From Gammaproteobacteria bacterium LSUCC0096 (GTDB taxonomy: Bacteria; Pseudomonadota; Gammaproteobacteria; Pseudomonadales; Litorivicinaceae), in NCBI GenBank assembly GCA_008087055.1, contig VIEA01000002.1:1-64000 (forward strand): 64,000 nt of DNA. The letters are read 5' to 3'. The notes under the pieces are model-generated. The model made no database searches. It was not told where the DNA came from and worked only from the letters and a program-made list of their open reading frames with translations. Within the stretch, counting starts at the first letter, position 1. The number at the start of each line of letters is the position of its first letter. This document shows positions 17,701 through 27,528 of this stretch, in pieces. Made by a program: the position numbers and the translations under genes.

Positions 17701-18728
17701 TACTTCAGATCCGCCGCAACCAAAACTGGAAGGTTTTTCATGCGAGAAGCCATTTCGTCACGCTCTGACTGTGGCATAGGAATCATACCAGCGTCAGCAA
17801 GAATGCCGTCGTCGCCCCAATGCTTCGTCCACTCAGTCATGTACGCTTCGATACCCGGTACAACGCCAATGTGCTGATGCTTCACATAGAAGAACAGTGC
17901 ACGAGAGGCTTTGTACTTACCAGCAGCGATCGCGTCGAATGTTGGCACAACACCTGACAATTCAGCACCCTGTAATGTGTCAGAGTTCTGGTCAAGGTAA
18001 GAGAAACCGAAGATACCAAATGCACCTGTATCTTCTTGCAGCTTCTGCACAATCAGGTTGTCCTGTTCACCCGCTTCGACATAGGCGCCGTCAGTACGCA
18101 TTGCACGGCATGTTTTAGCTTTCTTGCCAGCAGCCTTCAAAGCAGCTTTCGCTTCAGCATCCTTACCGCAATATGCTTTTTCATTCACAATTTCAGCGAA
18201 TGATGCACGCGTTCCAGATGTTGTTGGTGGACCGTAAACGCGAATCTCCATTGCTGGAAGTGCCGGATTGACATCTGACCACTTCTTATATGGGTTAGCG
18301 ACCATTTTGCCATCAACTGGTACTTCCGCTGTCAATGCTTTACCCAAGTCGGCAAGAGAGATCTTTAAACGATCTGCTTTCTTTGAGTTGGCAACAACGA
18401 TCCCGTCATAACCGACCTTGATTTCGGTGATTTTTACGCCGTTCTTGTCACAGTACTCAAGTTCCGCTGTCTTCATGCGCGAAGACGCGTTACCAATATC
18501 GATAAACTCTGTACCGATTCCATCACAAACACCTTTTTTACCAACAGACGAACCGCCGGATTCTACGACTGGTGTTTTCTGGTTCACATTGCGTCCAAGA
18601 CGCTCTGCAACAATGGTTGCAAATGGAAGAACTGTTGATGATCCAGCGATGCTAATGTAATCACGCGCTACCGCTGTTGAGCTGATTACTGCGGCAATTG
18701 CAGCAGCTGTTGTAATACGAGCAAACAT
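17700..18728 (-). CDS. pstS: Phosphate ABC transporter substrate-binding protein PstS
   Basis: 342 residues from ATG 18728, chosen because AGGAG sits 5 bases upstream; the GTG two codons earlier overlaps that site. A signal peptide (FARITTAAAIAAVISSTAVA) precedes the mature start, RDYISIAGSSTVLPF. Phosphate-binding loops of the family are visible: GSSTV, ESGGSSVGKKGVCDG and TSGTRASFAEI. It captures phosphate in the periplasm for PstCAB. It is the first gene of the pst-phoU operon and has a Pho box about 80 bases upstream. Cysteines suggest periplasmic disulfides. Confidence 0.95.
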   Translation of the reverse strand: MFARITTAAAIAAVISSTAVARDYISIAGSSTVLPFATIVAERLGRNVNQKTPVVESGGSSVGKKGVCDGIGTEFIDIGNASSRMKTAELEYCDKNGVKITEIKVGYDGIVVANSKKADRLKISLADLGKALTAEVPVDGKMVANPYKKWSDVNPALPAMEIRVYGPPTTSGTRASFAEIVNEKAYCGKDAEAKAALKAAGKKAKTCRAMRTDGAYVEAGEQDNLIVQKLQEDTGAFGIFGFSYLDQNSDTLQGAELSGVVPTFDAIAAGKYKASRALFFYVKHQHIGVVPGIEAYMTEWTKHWGDDGILADAGMIPMPQSERDEMASRMKNLPVLVAADLK

Positions 18729-18761
18729 GGACACTCCTAGTTGTTTAACGATTCACTCAAA

Positions 18762-18785
18762 AGTTGCGGGTTCTCACCCGACTTC
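18762..18785. repeat. Inverted repeat in the pstS leader
   Basis: CGGGT TCTC ACCCG forms a 5-base-pair hairpin with a tetraloop, extended by AAGT/ACTT across a small bulge. It lies in the predicted 5' leader of pstS, between the Pho box and the start codon. A role in mRNA stability or regulation is possible but not shown. Confidence 0.35.
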
Positions 18786-18805
18786 GAGGCGCATTTTGAC
18801 CCACC

Positions 18806-18827
18806 TTTTGTTACAGTCTGATTACAA
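18806..18827 (-). promoter_or_regulatory. Pho box upstream of pstS
   Basis: On the minus strand, TTGTAATCAGACTGTAACA carries two TGTAA half-sites exactly 11 bases apart. A CAAAAT hexamer about 10 bases downstream could be the -10 element, the usual layout of PhoB-activated promoters that lack a -35. It lies between divergent pstS and the PiT carrier gene, 26 bases before the latter's start. Confidence 0.65.
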
Positions 18828-18853
18828 CGAAAAAAAGTTATGGGAGCACATGC

Positions 18854-20368
18854 ATGCCACCGGTCGATCCAAGTAACGAAAATCAAAGCCGTTCAGGTGG
18901 CAACCGCTACATTAATGATCTCAAACAAGCACAAAAAGCATCAATTAATCAGTCACATAGTAGTTTTCCTATGTACACATTCGGGCTTGCGCTCGCATTC
19001 CTTTTACTTGTCGCATTTGTGATCAGCCAAACTGTTTCAGCACCTGAAGGCCAGCTGAGCTTATTGATTATTGCCGCCGTAATCGGCGGGTATATGGCCT
19101 TAAACATTGGTGCAAATGATGTTGCAAATAACATGGGGCCAGCTGTTGGAGGTGGCGTCATTTCCGTGGGTACGGCGATATTAATTGCTGTCGTGTGTGA
19201 AAGTGCTGGAGCGTTACTCGCTGGCGGCGACGTTGTCAAAACAGTTGCTAAAGGTATCATCTCGCCTGACGAGTCGCTGTCTGTTGAATCATTCAGAACA
19301 TTAATGGTGTGTGCACTTTTGGCCGCTGCACTCTGGATCAATCTCGCAACTGCCTTAAATGCTCCTGTCTCGACAACACATTCAATTGTCGGTGGAGTAC
19401 TCGGCGGAGGTATTGCGGCTGCTGGGATGGCGGTCGTCAATTGGCCTACAATGGGGAAAATTGCTGCGAGTTGGGTGATATCACCAGTCATCGGTGGTTT
19501 GATCGCAGCAAGTCTGCTCTTCTTAATCAAAAACCGTATTTTATATCGCTACAACCGAGTAGAAAGCGCCAAGACCTGGGTTCCAATTTTGATCGGTCTA
19601 ATGATGGGGGCCTTGGCAGCCTATATGGCAACCAAAGGTCTTAAGAAAATCTGGAAGGCAGATGGTCATGCGATCATCTGGGTTGCATGTATAGCAGCCG
19701 TAGTCAGTTGGGTCGCATCACGTCCGTACATCGCCAAAAAGGCAGAGGGACTAACAAATAGAAAACGAGATATCTACTCGCTTTTCCATCTCCCTCTGAT
19801 CATTGGTGTTGCTTTACTCAGTTTTGCGCATGGGGCAAATGACGTTGCAAATGCTGTTGGTCCTCTAGCAGCCATCGTATCAACACTCAACGACACAGGA
19901 GCAATCCAATCCAAGGTCGGAATCCCATTTTGGGTAATGGTAGTGGGAGCCGTTGGTATCGCTTTGGGTCTTGCCTTGTTTGGTCCGAAACTCATCAAAA
20001 CAGTAGGCGAAAAAATCACTAAATTAAATGCGGCTCGTGCGTATTGTGTCGCGCTCTCATCAGCTGTCACGGTGCTAATTGCAACCACGCTAGGACTTCC
20101 CGTCAGTTCCACTCATATCGCAATCGGTGCAATTTTCGGCGTAGGATTTTTAAGAGAATTTCTAGAGAGTCCTGCGCGGTCTGGTCGGCTCTTAGAGCGC
20201 GCACCAAACCAAACCAAAGCGCTTCAGAGCAATCAAAATAATGGTCGCTCGAAACGCAAGCTAGTTAGGCGACGCTTCATTGTCTCGATAGCCAGTGCCT
20301 GGATTATTACTGTCCCTGCTTCGGCAGGCCTCGCAGCCTCACTCTTCTGGCTCGCGAATCAGTTCTAA
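18854..20368 (+). CDS. PiT-family inorganic phosphate transporter
   Basis: 504 residues with about ten to eleven membrane segments. It carries the two signature repeats of the PiT (SLC20-like) family, GANDVANNMGP near residue 89 and GANDVANAVGP near residue 330, plus VSTTHSIVGG and VSSTHIAIGA in the inverted halves. It is a low-affinity, ion-coupled phosphate or metal-phosphate symporter. ATG 18854 follows GGGAG by 7 bases. A hydrophilic N-terminal tail of about 38 residues precedes the first segment. It diverges from pstS, so low- and high-affinity uptake share one promoter region. Whether it is H+ or Na+ coupled cannot be read from sequence. Confidence 0.93.
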   Translation: MPPVDPSNENQSRSGGNRYINDLKQAQKASINQSHSSFPMYTFGLALAFLLLVAFVISQTVSAPEGQLSLLIIAAVIGGYMALNIGANDVANNMGPAVGGGVISVGTAILIAVVCESAGALLAGGDVVKTVAKGIISPDESLSVESFRTLMVCALLAAALWINLATALNAPVSTTHSIVGGVLGGGIAAAGMAVVNWPTMGKIAASWVISPVIGGLIAASLLFLIKNRILYRYNRVESAKTWVPILIGLMMGALAAYMATKGLKKIWKADGHAIIWVACIAAVVSWVASRPYIAKKAEGLTNRKRDIYSLFHLPLIIGVALLSFAHGANDVANAVGPLAAIVSTLNDTGAIQSKVGIPFWVMVVGAVGIALGLALFGPKLIKTVGEKITKLNAARAYCVALSSAVTVLIATTLGLPVSSTHIAIGAIFGVGFLREFLESPARSGRLLERAPNQTKALQSNQNNGRSKRKLVRRRFIVSIASAWIITVPASAGLAASLFWLANQF

Positions 20369-21411
20369 CCCTTCGCTAGCTCTGCAAGGAGTTGTTCGGT
20401 CTCATCCCAACCGATGCATGCATCGGTTACCGATTGCCCATATGTGAGTTCTGAAAGATTCGGTTTCAACGGTTGATTACCGGCCACTAAATGACTCTCG
20501 ATCATCACGCCAAAAATACCGTGATCAGACTCTCTTCGTTGCTCGATCACACTCTCGACAACCAAATGTTGCTTCGTATGATCCTTCAGTGAATTCCCGT
20601 GGCTACAATCCACCATTAAATACGGCGGCAATGATTTCGCATGCAATGCTTCAAGTACAGGGGCTACATCATGACGCTCATAATTCGGGCCAGTCTGACC
20701 GCCCCTTAAGATCACATGGCAATCTGGATTGCCTGATGTTCCAAAGATTGCAGCAACGCCTTGTTTGGTAACAGAGAGGAAATGATGCGGATGACTGGCC
20801 GCCTGCACGGCATCGGTCGCGATCGTAATCGTACCGTCCGTTCCATTTTTGAAACCAACTGGCATCGACAAACCTGATGCCAGCTCGCGATGCACCTGAC
20901 TCTCAGTAGTCCGAGCACCAATTGCCCCCCAGCTCACTAAATCAGCGATGAATTGTGGACTGATAGTATCCAGGAATTCACAACCAACAGGAATGCCCTG
21001 CTCGACTAGATAGCACAAAAGACTTCTCGCCTTATGCAAACCCTTATTCACTTGGAAGCTCTGATCCAAATTTGGATCGTTAATCAATCCTTTCCAACCG
21101 ACAATCGTGCGTGGTTTTTCAAAATACACGCGCATCACGATCTTTAAGGTGTCTCTGTATTTTTCGATCAGTGGTTTTAAACGTGCGGCATAGTCTTTAG
21201 CAGCGTCAGGATCATGGATCGAACACGGCCCTACCACCACTACCAAGCGCTGATCGCGACCATGCATGATGTCAGAAATTTCAGCGCGGTCTTTAGCAAC
21301 AGCTGTAACCATTGCTTCAGACATCGGCAGTTCTTCCAACAAAATAGCCGGTGTAATTAAAGGTTTCATTTGCGCGATTCGGGTGTCATCAACGACTAAT
21401 GGGTTTTGCAC
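20365..21411 (-). CDS. 3-deoxy-7-phosphoheptulonate synthase (class I DAHP synthase)
   Basis: 348 residues from GTG 21411, which has AGGAG 8 bases upstream; E. coli AroG has 350. Landmarks are RLVVVVGPCSIHD, RVYFEKPRTIVGWKGLINDP and GARTTESQVHRELASGLSMPVGFKNGTDG, all typical of the AroF/G/H type. It condenses phosphoenolpyruvate and erythrose 4-phosphate as the first step of aromatic amino acid synthesis. Which end product inhibits it is not safely readable from sequence. Its 3' end overlaps the PiT gene by 4 bases, and it diverges from recC. Confidence 0.95.
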   Translation of the reverse strand: MQNPLVVDDTRIAQMKPLITPAILLEELPMSEAMVTAVAKDRAEISDIMHGRDQRLVVVVGPCSIHDPDAAKDYAARLKPLIEKYRDTLKIVMRVYFEKPRTIVGWKGLINDPNLDQSFQVNKGLHKARSLLCYLVEQGIPVGCEFLDTISPQFIADLVSWGAIGARTTESQVHRELASGLSMPVGFKNGTDGTITIATDAVQAASHPHHFLSVTKQGVAAIFGTSGNPDCHVILRGGQTGPNYERHDVAPVLEALHAKSLPPYLMVDCSHGNSLKDHTKQHLVVESVIEQRRESDHGIFGVMIESHLVAGNQPLKPNLSELTYGQSVTDACIGWDETEQLLAELAKG

Positions 21412-21491
21412 GATATATTCTCCTATTAAGCGCACAGTGTGACTTGTCACCAGTGGTTGCGTAAAGAGCGCGAACGTGCGGAAATCAAATC

Positions 21492-24326
21492 ATGCAATGT
21501 GTCTTTTCCAACGACCTCAATACTCTCGTCGAAACTGTGGCAGGTGTTCTTTCAGCCGAGAGTTTTAAATCACCGCTCGCACCTGATTGGTTAATCGTTC
21601 CTAACCAAGATACGGGCCGGTGGTTACAAATTAAGCTGACTGATCGTTTAGGGAGTTTGGCGAATACCAAGGTAACGACGCTGGCTGACTTCGTATGGAC
21701 GATGTCTGAGGCACAACCAGACACACAATTTGAGACTGATTTGTATTGGGCTCTCGCCACAGTCTGGCGGAACACATATCCGAAACTCGCCGAACCTGAG
21801 TATCTACAGCAGGTCCGTCACTTATTCGAGATATTCCAACAGTACGTGACCGAACGACCCGACTGGTTGGTCAACCCTGAAAAAACTACTTTGCCCATCC
21901 AGCAGTCTGACTCGTGGCAAATCAATCTCTGGAGAGAAATCGAAGCTCAACTGTCAACAGCTCCGCATCAAAAGCTCATTGAAGCACTGAAACAGCTCAA
22001 TTCAGAACGCCTCGACTCAATTGCACGGATCATCATCTTTAATCCAGACCGCCTATCGATCCTCGCACTGAATGCCTTGAAATCGTGGACAGATAACATT
22101 CCATGCTTTCTCTGTATTCAATCTCCATCACCAGAGCCGTGGTTCACACAAGGGGCGCTCGAACTACCCGAAACACATCCTGTCCTTGCTGACCTGTGCC
22201 GGGAAAAAGCCAAAGTCTTTTCAATGCTCGGCGATGACAACCCGATCGACGGGTATGTCCAAAAGGCACCGAAGAGTGCGCTTGACCAGCTCAAGGCTCA
22301 AATATTCAACAATAAAAATGCACCCATAACGATCGATCAGTCGGTGTTCTTGGTCGGTGCAACAAGTCCGACTCAAGAAGTCACCGAGTTGAAATGGTGG
22401 CTGATCGATTGGTTGAATGCCGCTCCAAACCGAAACCTTGACCAAGTTCATATCGTCACCCCAAATCCAGCACTGTATGGACCCATCGTGCAGCGAGTTT
22501 TCCACGCATCCGATCTGTTACAGCGACTCCCAACCTCGCCAGACCCCATCATTGTTCAGCCTGTTGCAGTCACCGCGGTTAAGCTCTTAGCTGAAATGTG
22601 TCGAACAGGCTTCAAAGCTGGAGCTGTCTACACGTTTCTATCAGACACCACTGTACGCGAGACGCTCAAACTGAGTGATCAACAGTTGAGGCATATCCGA
22701 GACTGGATTATCGAATCAGGTGCACGGCGTGGCTTGTCAGGCCATCGCCATACACTACAAGCTGCCAAAAAACGGTTGCTCAAAGGACTCATGGCAGATC
22801 CCGATTCTGCTTTTTTAGCTGATAGCACCCCGACTGAGTCAATCGAACAAACTGAAGGACTTGATCGGCTGATTGGCGTCCTATCAGCCATCGAACAGAT
22901 TCTGTTCGCTCCAGACATCATGCAATTGCAACAAGCCATTGAAATCGTTGAGCGTGCAGTCAATCGGCTCACACTAGGTCAAGTTCAAAGCCTCAACCTC
23001 ACTCCTTTCATTACTCAATTTGCAGATGCCGAGGTTAGTAAAACATCCGTGTTGCAGTGGATTGAATTACGCCAACACACAGGGCTCTCTCGGCCGCTTG
23101 CACTAAATGACCAGTTGTCTGTTACAGCACCGCAAACGATCCGCAGTATTCCAAATCAAGTGGTCGCCATACTCGGAGCAAACCATGATACGTTTCCTCA
23201 GGAGACCAATGAACACCCTTGGGATTTAATTGCAAAGAATCCTCGGCCTGGCGATCTAATCGAATCTGAAAAAGAGCGCCAAGTGCTTGCTGACATTGTG
23301 CTAAATACAGAGGATCAATTGTGGATAAGCTGGATTGGAAAGCACCCCATCCACCAAACTGAAGAACTCCCTGGTCCTGGAATCGTCTCGTTAATCGACT
23401 GTTTCAAAGGTGCTGATACAGCATCGCCAATTTTCAAATTACCGTCGGGCATCAACCTTGATAGCGAGCCACTTCGGGAACCCGACACCAATAGTGCTGA
23501 ACATAGGATCCAACACCTATGGACGATCCATGACTTCCTTTCCGTTGCCGCAGAGCCCGCAATCGCGTTCCTAAAAGAAAAAGGTGGCCGTATGCGTTCA
23601 CCCGAATTTCCAGAGTTGAATATCGAGCCTTTGAGTATCGATACATTGAATGCTTTCAAAATGAAGCAAGGTTTCGTTGAACAAGCGTTAACTCGAGACA
23701 TGCTCATCGAATTTCTGACACATTACCCTGAACTCCCAGATGAAATCGATTTGAACGAAGCGTTGCAAAACTATGCCCCTTCTCTCGTTGCTGAAGCCTC
23801 TACATTAAGAGCAGATCTGGTCGAGCCATCTGAATTAATCCTTGGTGAATTCACACTGCAAATTGATGGAATCAAGGCGATCGAAACACCCAGAATTGTG
23901 ATCAAATCTTCGATTGACGGCGTCCGCGGTCTCCGCACACTTCTTGAAGGGCTCGTACTGTTCGCAATGAAACCAACAGAAGAATGTTTTCGTTTGGTGA
24001 CCTTTAATAATCGCGTCACACCATTCGGGCCGATTCCCGTCGATGAGGCGAGACAGCTTTTAAAAAACTGGTTAGAGGCCATCTGCGATCGACACGCTCC
24101 TTGCCCACTGATCGCACCACTTGCTCTCAAGACAGCGAAAGCTCTCGCCAAAGATGACACAACACACCCCTGGATTCATTGGAGTGACGAGGCGCTCGTG
24201 CATCAACCTGAATACCAGCGCGTATTTCAGGGTGATCCAAATATTTCAGAAAAACACTCGGATCTCTCAAAGCGTTTAGTCAAACCACTCCTTCAATACA
24301 TTGGAAAGTCTCGTGGAACGCTTTAA
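21492..24326 (+). CDS. recC: Exodeoxyribonuclease V subunit RecC
   Basis: 944 residues, shorter than E. coli RecC (1122). The N-terminal region has a helicase-like fold without Walker motifs (WLIVPNQDTGRWLQIKL near residue 35; DQVHIVTPNPALYGPIV near 315). The later landmarks VVAILGANHDTFPQE and DLIESEKERQVLADIVLNTEDQLWISW match RecC. RecC recognises Chi and splits the duplex within RecBCD, which repairs double-strand breaks. It is the first gene of recC-recB-recD and overlaps recB by 26 bases. Identification rests on these motifs plus gene order. Confidence 0.9.
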   Translation: MQCVFSNDLNTLVETVAGVLSAESFKSPLAPDWLIVPNQDTGRWLQIKLTDRLGSLANTKVTTLADFVWTMSEAQPDTQFETDLYWALATVWRNTYPKLAEPEYLQQVRHLFEIFQQYVTERPDWLVNPEKTTLPIQQSDSWQINLWREIEAQLSTAPHQKLIEALKQLNSERLDSIARIIIFNPDRLSILALNALKSWTDNIPCFLCIQSPSPEPWFTQGALELPETHPVLADLCREKAKVFSMLGDDNPIDGYVQKAPKSALDQLKAQIFNNKNAPITIDQSVFLVGATSPTQEVTELKWWLIDWLNAAPNRNLDQVHIVTPNPALYGPIVQRVFHASDLLQRLPTSPDPIIVQPVAVTAVKLLAEMCRTGFKAGAVYTFLSDTTVRETLKLSDQQLRHIRDWIIESGARRGLSGHRHTLQAAKKRLLKGLMADPDSAFLADSTPTESIEQTEGLDRLIGVLSAIEQILFAPDIMQLQQAIEIVERAVNRLTLGQVQSLNLTPFITQFADAEVSKTSVLQWIELRQHTGLSRPLALNDQLSVTAPQTIRSIPNQVVAILGANHDTFPQETNEHPWDLIAKNPRPGDLIESEKERQVLADIVLNTEDQLWISWIGKHPIHQTEELPGPGIVSLIDCFKGADTASPIFKLPSGINLDSEPLREPDTNSAEHRIQHLWTIHDFLSVAAEPAIAFLKEKGGRMRSPEFPELNIEPLSIDTLNAFKMKQGFVEQALTRDMLIEFLTHYPELPDEIDLNEALQNYAPSLVAEASTLRADLVEPSELILGEFTLQIDGIKAIETPRIVIKSSIDGVRGLRTLLEGLVLFAMKPTEECFRLVTFNNRVTPFGPIPVDEARQLLKNWLEAICDRHAPCPLIAPLALKTAKALAKDDTTHPWIHWSDEALVHQPEYQRVFQGDPNISEKHSDLSKRLVKPLLQYIGKSRGTL

Positions 24327-27300
24327 ACCAGAATTACTCCCAGGATCTGGGCGACATCTGATCGAGGCAAGTGCCGGAACGGGCAAGACGTACGCTCTGA
24401 TGTCACTCATGATCCGCGCTATCGCGGTCGATGGTCATCAGCCCGAACACTGCCTGTTGATGACATTTACCCGGGCATCAACTCGAGAACTCAGAGCCCG
24501 CGTCCGGGAACGACTGATTGAAGAAGTTGATCTTCTCAGACGCGGCCAATCAGAACTCACGTCAACCTATCCTGAATTTTCAGAGGGCATCGGTATCGAG
24601 CGACTCAGTCGCGCACTTCGACGCATTGATGCCGTCGAAATACAAACCATTCACGGATTTGCAATTCGCTTGATCAATGACTTTGGACCAAGCATCGGTA
24701 TTCCCAGTTTTCCTGTGGAAACAGAGGTCGGAAGTATCCGTCAAGAAGTTGCTATCGATTGTTACCGACAACTCATCAAAGACCAGGGTATACAGATTGT
24801 GAGGTCTCTCACGGGTGGACTCAAAGCATTTATAGGCCATGCTGAGCTTGCATGGAAACCGATCGATGACATCAGGCCTGCCCAAACAGTCTGCCCTGAT
24901 CTCAGTGGAATCGGGTCCGAATTCACTGAGCGAAAGGATGCTTTGCTATCAGATATTGACTCTCTCTTCGCTCTCAAAGGGATGACTCGTCAATCACTCG
25001 AAACACATTGCGCCAACATCGAAACAGCGACAACCCGTCAGGATATCCCTGAGAAAAGTGCCAAGTATTTTCTCGAGCGGGAAGATAAGTTCACTGGCAC
25101 CGTCTTCGATCAATGGGTCGAACTTGTCAAACCGTCAGACACCGAAATCAAATTTCGGGCGTATTGTCTTCATCAGTTACGGAAGCAATTTCGGTACCGA
25201 CTCAATGAACTCGGAATTACAGACAATGATCAGGTGATTCGTGATGCGGCTGAAGTCGCAAACCGTCTCAACAACGAAAGTCCCATACATACGCTCATCT
25301 TGGTCGACGAATTCCAAGATACAGATCGTCACCAATGGTCCATGCTCGATCAGTTGTATCCGGATGAGCCTGATCGTTTGATGGTCATGGTGGGTGACCC
25401 AAAACAGGCCATCTATCGATTCCGCGGAGCAGATACTGCGTTCTATCATCAAATCCGCAAAACTCTTCCACAGCAAAGTCTCTGGTATCTCGACACGGTC
25501 TATCGTTCTTCACAGACTGTGGTTGACGGTCTCAATGCACTATTTGATGGCGATTACCCTGTGGGTAGGGATTTACAATACCACCCACTCAAAGCTGGAC
25601 GGCCTCAAGACATTCCACCGTTAACCTTGAATCACCGCGAAGTCTCCGGATTTCAATGGATTGACTCATTGTCACCTGAATCCGTCGTTGGGCTCACACA
25701 ATATCTCATAGCGAGTGGCCTACAGGGTTCCTGCAAAATCGGCTCACAACCCATCACTGAAAAGGATATTTGCATCTTAGTTCAGAGCCGTGGGACGGCA
25801 CAGAAGATCAAACACACTGGTGAACGATTTGGTCTTGCGTTTCATTACCAAAACAAGGCCAGTATTTTTAGTCGGCGTATCGCCAAAGAGATGGTGTTTA
25901 TCCTCGACGCGATTGCCAACCCCGATGATCTCTCGACCGTTACATCGGCCGCCTCAACGACACTCATGGGATTTGATCTTAAAGCACCTGGACAATTAAG
26001 TGAGCAACCTCGATTTGTTGAATTACAAACTGAGCTATTCAATGCACGAGATCTTTGGAAATCGGATGGACCAGCTGCCGCAATCACACGTTTGTTTGAG
26101 GCCTGCTTAACAGCTCAACGCATCCCACATACTCTCAATGGCATTGAAGATTGGAATGTCTTGACTCACTGCTTAGAAATATTTGGTGAAGATGCAAAAG
26201 GTTTGTCACCGCTCGAAGCTGCCCTGTGGTGGTCGCAACAAGCAGCCTCAAAAAAAGATGCTGATGATCGGACGAGTCAAAGACCACCTGTTGAGTCGGG
26301 AGTCGTAAACATCAACACCATCCACGGCTCAAAAGGACTCGAATATCCTGTGGTCATTTTGGCTGACGAGATCAAGGGGAAACCGATTCCCAAAAACACG
26401 TGGGGCCTTGATTACTGTGATCACAATGGCTCGGTCGTCGATCTCACCGACCGAGCCTTTGAGCCCGCGCTTCACGATCAAGAGCAAGATCTCAACCGCC
26501 TGCTTTATGTTGCACTCACCCGTGCAAAACACGCGATCTTTTTAGGATTTTCAGACACTGGAAGTGCGCTCCATCGTCTGCTTTACGATCGCAATATCCA
26601 AAGTCTCGGAACTGATCACCAAAGCATTGAGATTCCCTCGATCGATGGCGCTATTCCTCCGTTTAAAGTGCCAACTGCTACCCATCCATATCTAAAAAGA
26701 CCACACATCCCATCATGGTTTTTCAGAAGCTTCTCAGGATTGATCAAACATGATGGTGGCCATGAAATCGCATCCAGAGCGGCCGATGAAAATCATGAAG
26801 TGGTTGAGACAAACTTCAACGAGAAATGGCATATGGTTCCCGGTGGTACTGAAACCGGTAACTTTATCCATGCCATTCTCGAATGGCATGCTAGTGAACA
26901 AAGAGAATCTCTTGCGATTGAGCAGTTTATCAAGAGCAATTGGCCACTCCATCTCGATCCGAATCACCAACCGGTTGTGCATGATTGGATTCGACAGATC
27001 CTTTCAACAGAATTAGCCCCACAAATAACACTTGGGACGTTGTGTTCGAATAAGAAAAGACCAGAGCCTCAGTTCGAACTGCCGTTAAAGACAGGATTAC
27101 ATTTGCAGGAATTGTTTAAAGCGTGTGAAGGCTTTTCATGGTGGAATCCCCTCGCTCCACCAATCGATCAAACCATTAATGGCCATTTAATTGGCTTCAT
27201 TGACCTCGTTTTTGAAGCGGATGGCCGATTCCATATTGTGGATTACAAAACCAATCATCTTGGGCCGAATGATCACGCATATTCAGATGCGCGCATTGAA

Positions 27301-27528
27301 CTTGCAATGGAACAGGCGTTTTATCCGATTCAAGCAGCTATTTACTCGCTCGCATTGCACCGATGGCTTAAAAGCCGTCTGACAAACTACGATCCAAATA
27401 AGCATTTGGGTGACGTGATTTATCTCTTTTGTCGTGGCATTAACGCGCCCAATCGCGGCATCTGGAGACGGCCGATTGAAGCACAGGGAGTGTTAGCTAT
27501 AGAGGAATGTTGCCTATGCACCCAATGA
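24301..27528 (+). CDS. recB: Exodeoxyribonuclease V subunit RecB
   Basis: About 1075 residues (E. coli 1180). Superfamily 1A helicase motifs are present: Walker A EASAGTGKTYAL near residue 22, LILVDEFQDTDRHQW, GDPKQAIYRFRGAD, NTIHGSKGLEYPVV and LLYVALTRAK. The C-terminal nuclease domain has Asp968 in GFIDLVF and Asp981/Lys983 in VDYKTN, matching the catalytic residues of E. coli RecB. It is the 3'-5' helicase and nuclease of RecBCD. The start is TTG 24301 or GTG 24313, both inside recC; I cannot decide between them. recD overlaps the end. Confidence 0.95.
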   Translation: MESLVERFKPELLPGSGRHLIEASAGTGKTYALMSLMIRAIAVDGHQPEHCLLMTFTRASTRELRARVRERLIEEVDLLRRGQSELTSTYPEFSEGIGIERLSRALRRIDAVEIQTIHGFAIRLINDFGPSIGIPSFPVETEVGSIRQEVAIDCYRQLIKDQGIQIVRSLTGGLKAFIGHAELAWKPIDDIRPAQTVCPDLSGIGSEFTERKDALLSDIDSLFALKGMTRQSLETHCANIETATTRQDIPEKSAKYFLEREDKFTGTVFDQWVELVKPSDTEIKFRAYCLHQLRKQFRYRLNELGITDNDQVIRDAAEVANRLNNESPIHTLILVDEFQDTDRHQWSMLDQLYPDEPDRLMVMVGDPKQAIYRFRGADTAFYHQIRKTLPQQSLWYLDTVYRSSQTVVDGLNALFDGDYPVGRDLQYHPLKAGRPQDIPPLTLNHREVSGFQWIDSLSPESVVGLTQYLIASGLQGSCKIGSQPITEKDICILVQSRGTAQKIKHTGERFGLAFHYQNKASIFSRRIAKEMVFILDAIANPDDLSTVTSAASTTLMGFDLKAPGQLSEQPRFVELQTELFNARDLWKSDGPAAAITRLFEACLTAQRIPHTLNGIEDWNVLTHCLEIFGEDAKGLSPLEAALWWSQQAASKKDADDRTSQRPPVESGVVNINTIHGSKGLEYPVVILADEIKGKPIPKNTWGLDYCDHNGSVVDLTDRAFEPALHDQEQDLNRLLYVALTRAKHAIFLGFSDTGSALHRLLYDRNIQSLGTDHQSIEIPSIDGAIPPFKVPTATHPYLKRPHIPSWFFRSFSGLIKHDGGHEIASRAADENHEVVETNFNEKWHMVPGGTETGNFIHAILEWHASEQRESLAIEQFIKSNWPLHLDPNHQPVVHDWIRQILSTELAPQITLGTLCSNKKRPEPQFELPLKTGLHLQELFKACEGFSWWNPLAPPIDQTINGHLIGFIDLVFEADGRFHIVDYKTNHLGPNDHAYSDARIELAMEQAFYPIQAAIYSLALHRWLKSRLTNYDPNKHLGDVIYLFCRGINAPNRGIWRRPIEAQGVLAIEECCLCTQ

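Noticed and set aside
18949-19530. 193-codon open frame antisense to the PiT carrier gene
   Set aside because: The opposite strand encodes clear PiT motifs throughout; the antisense product is low-complexity and looks like no known protein.
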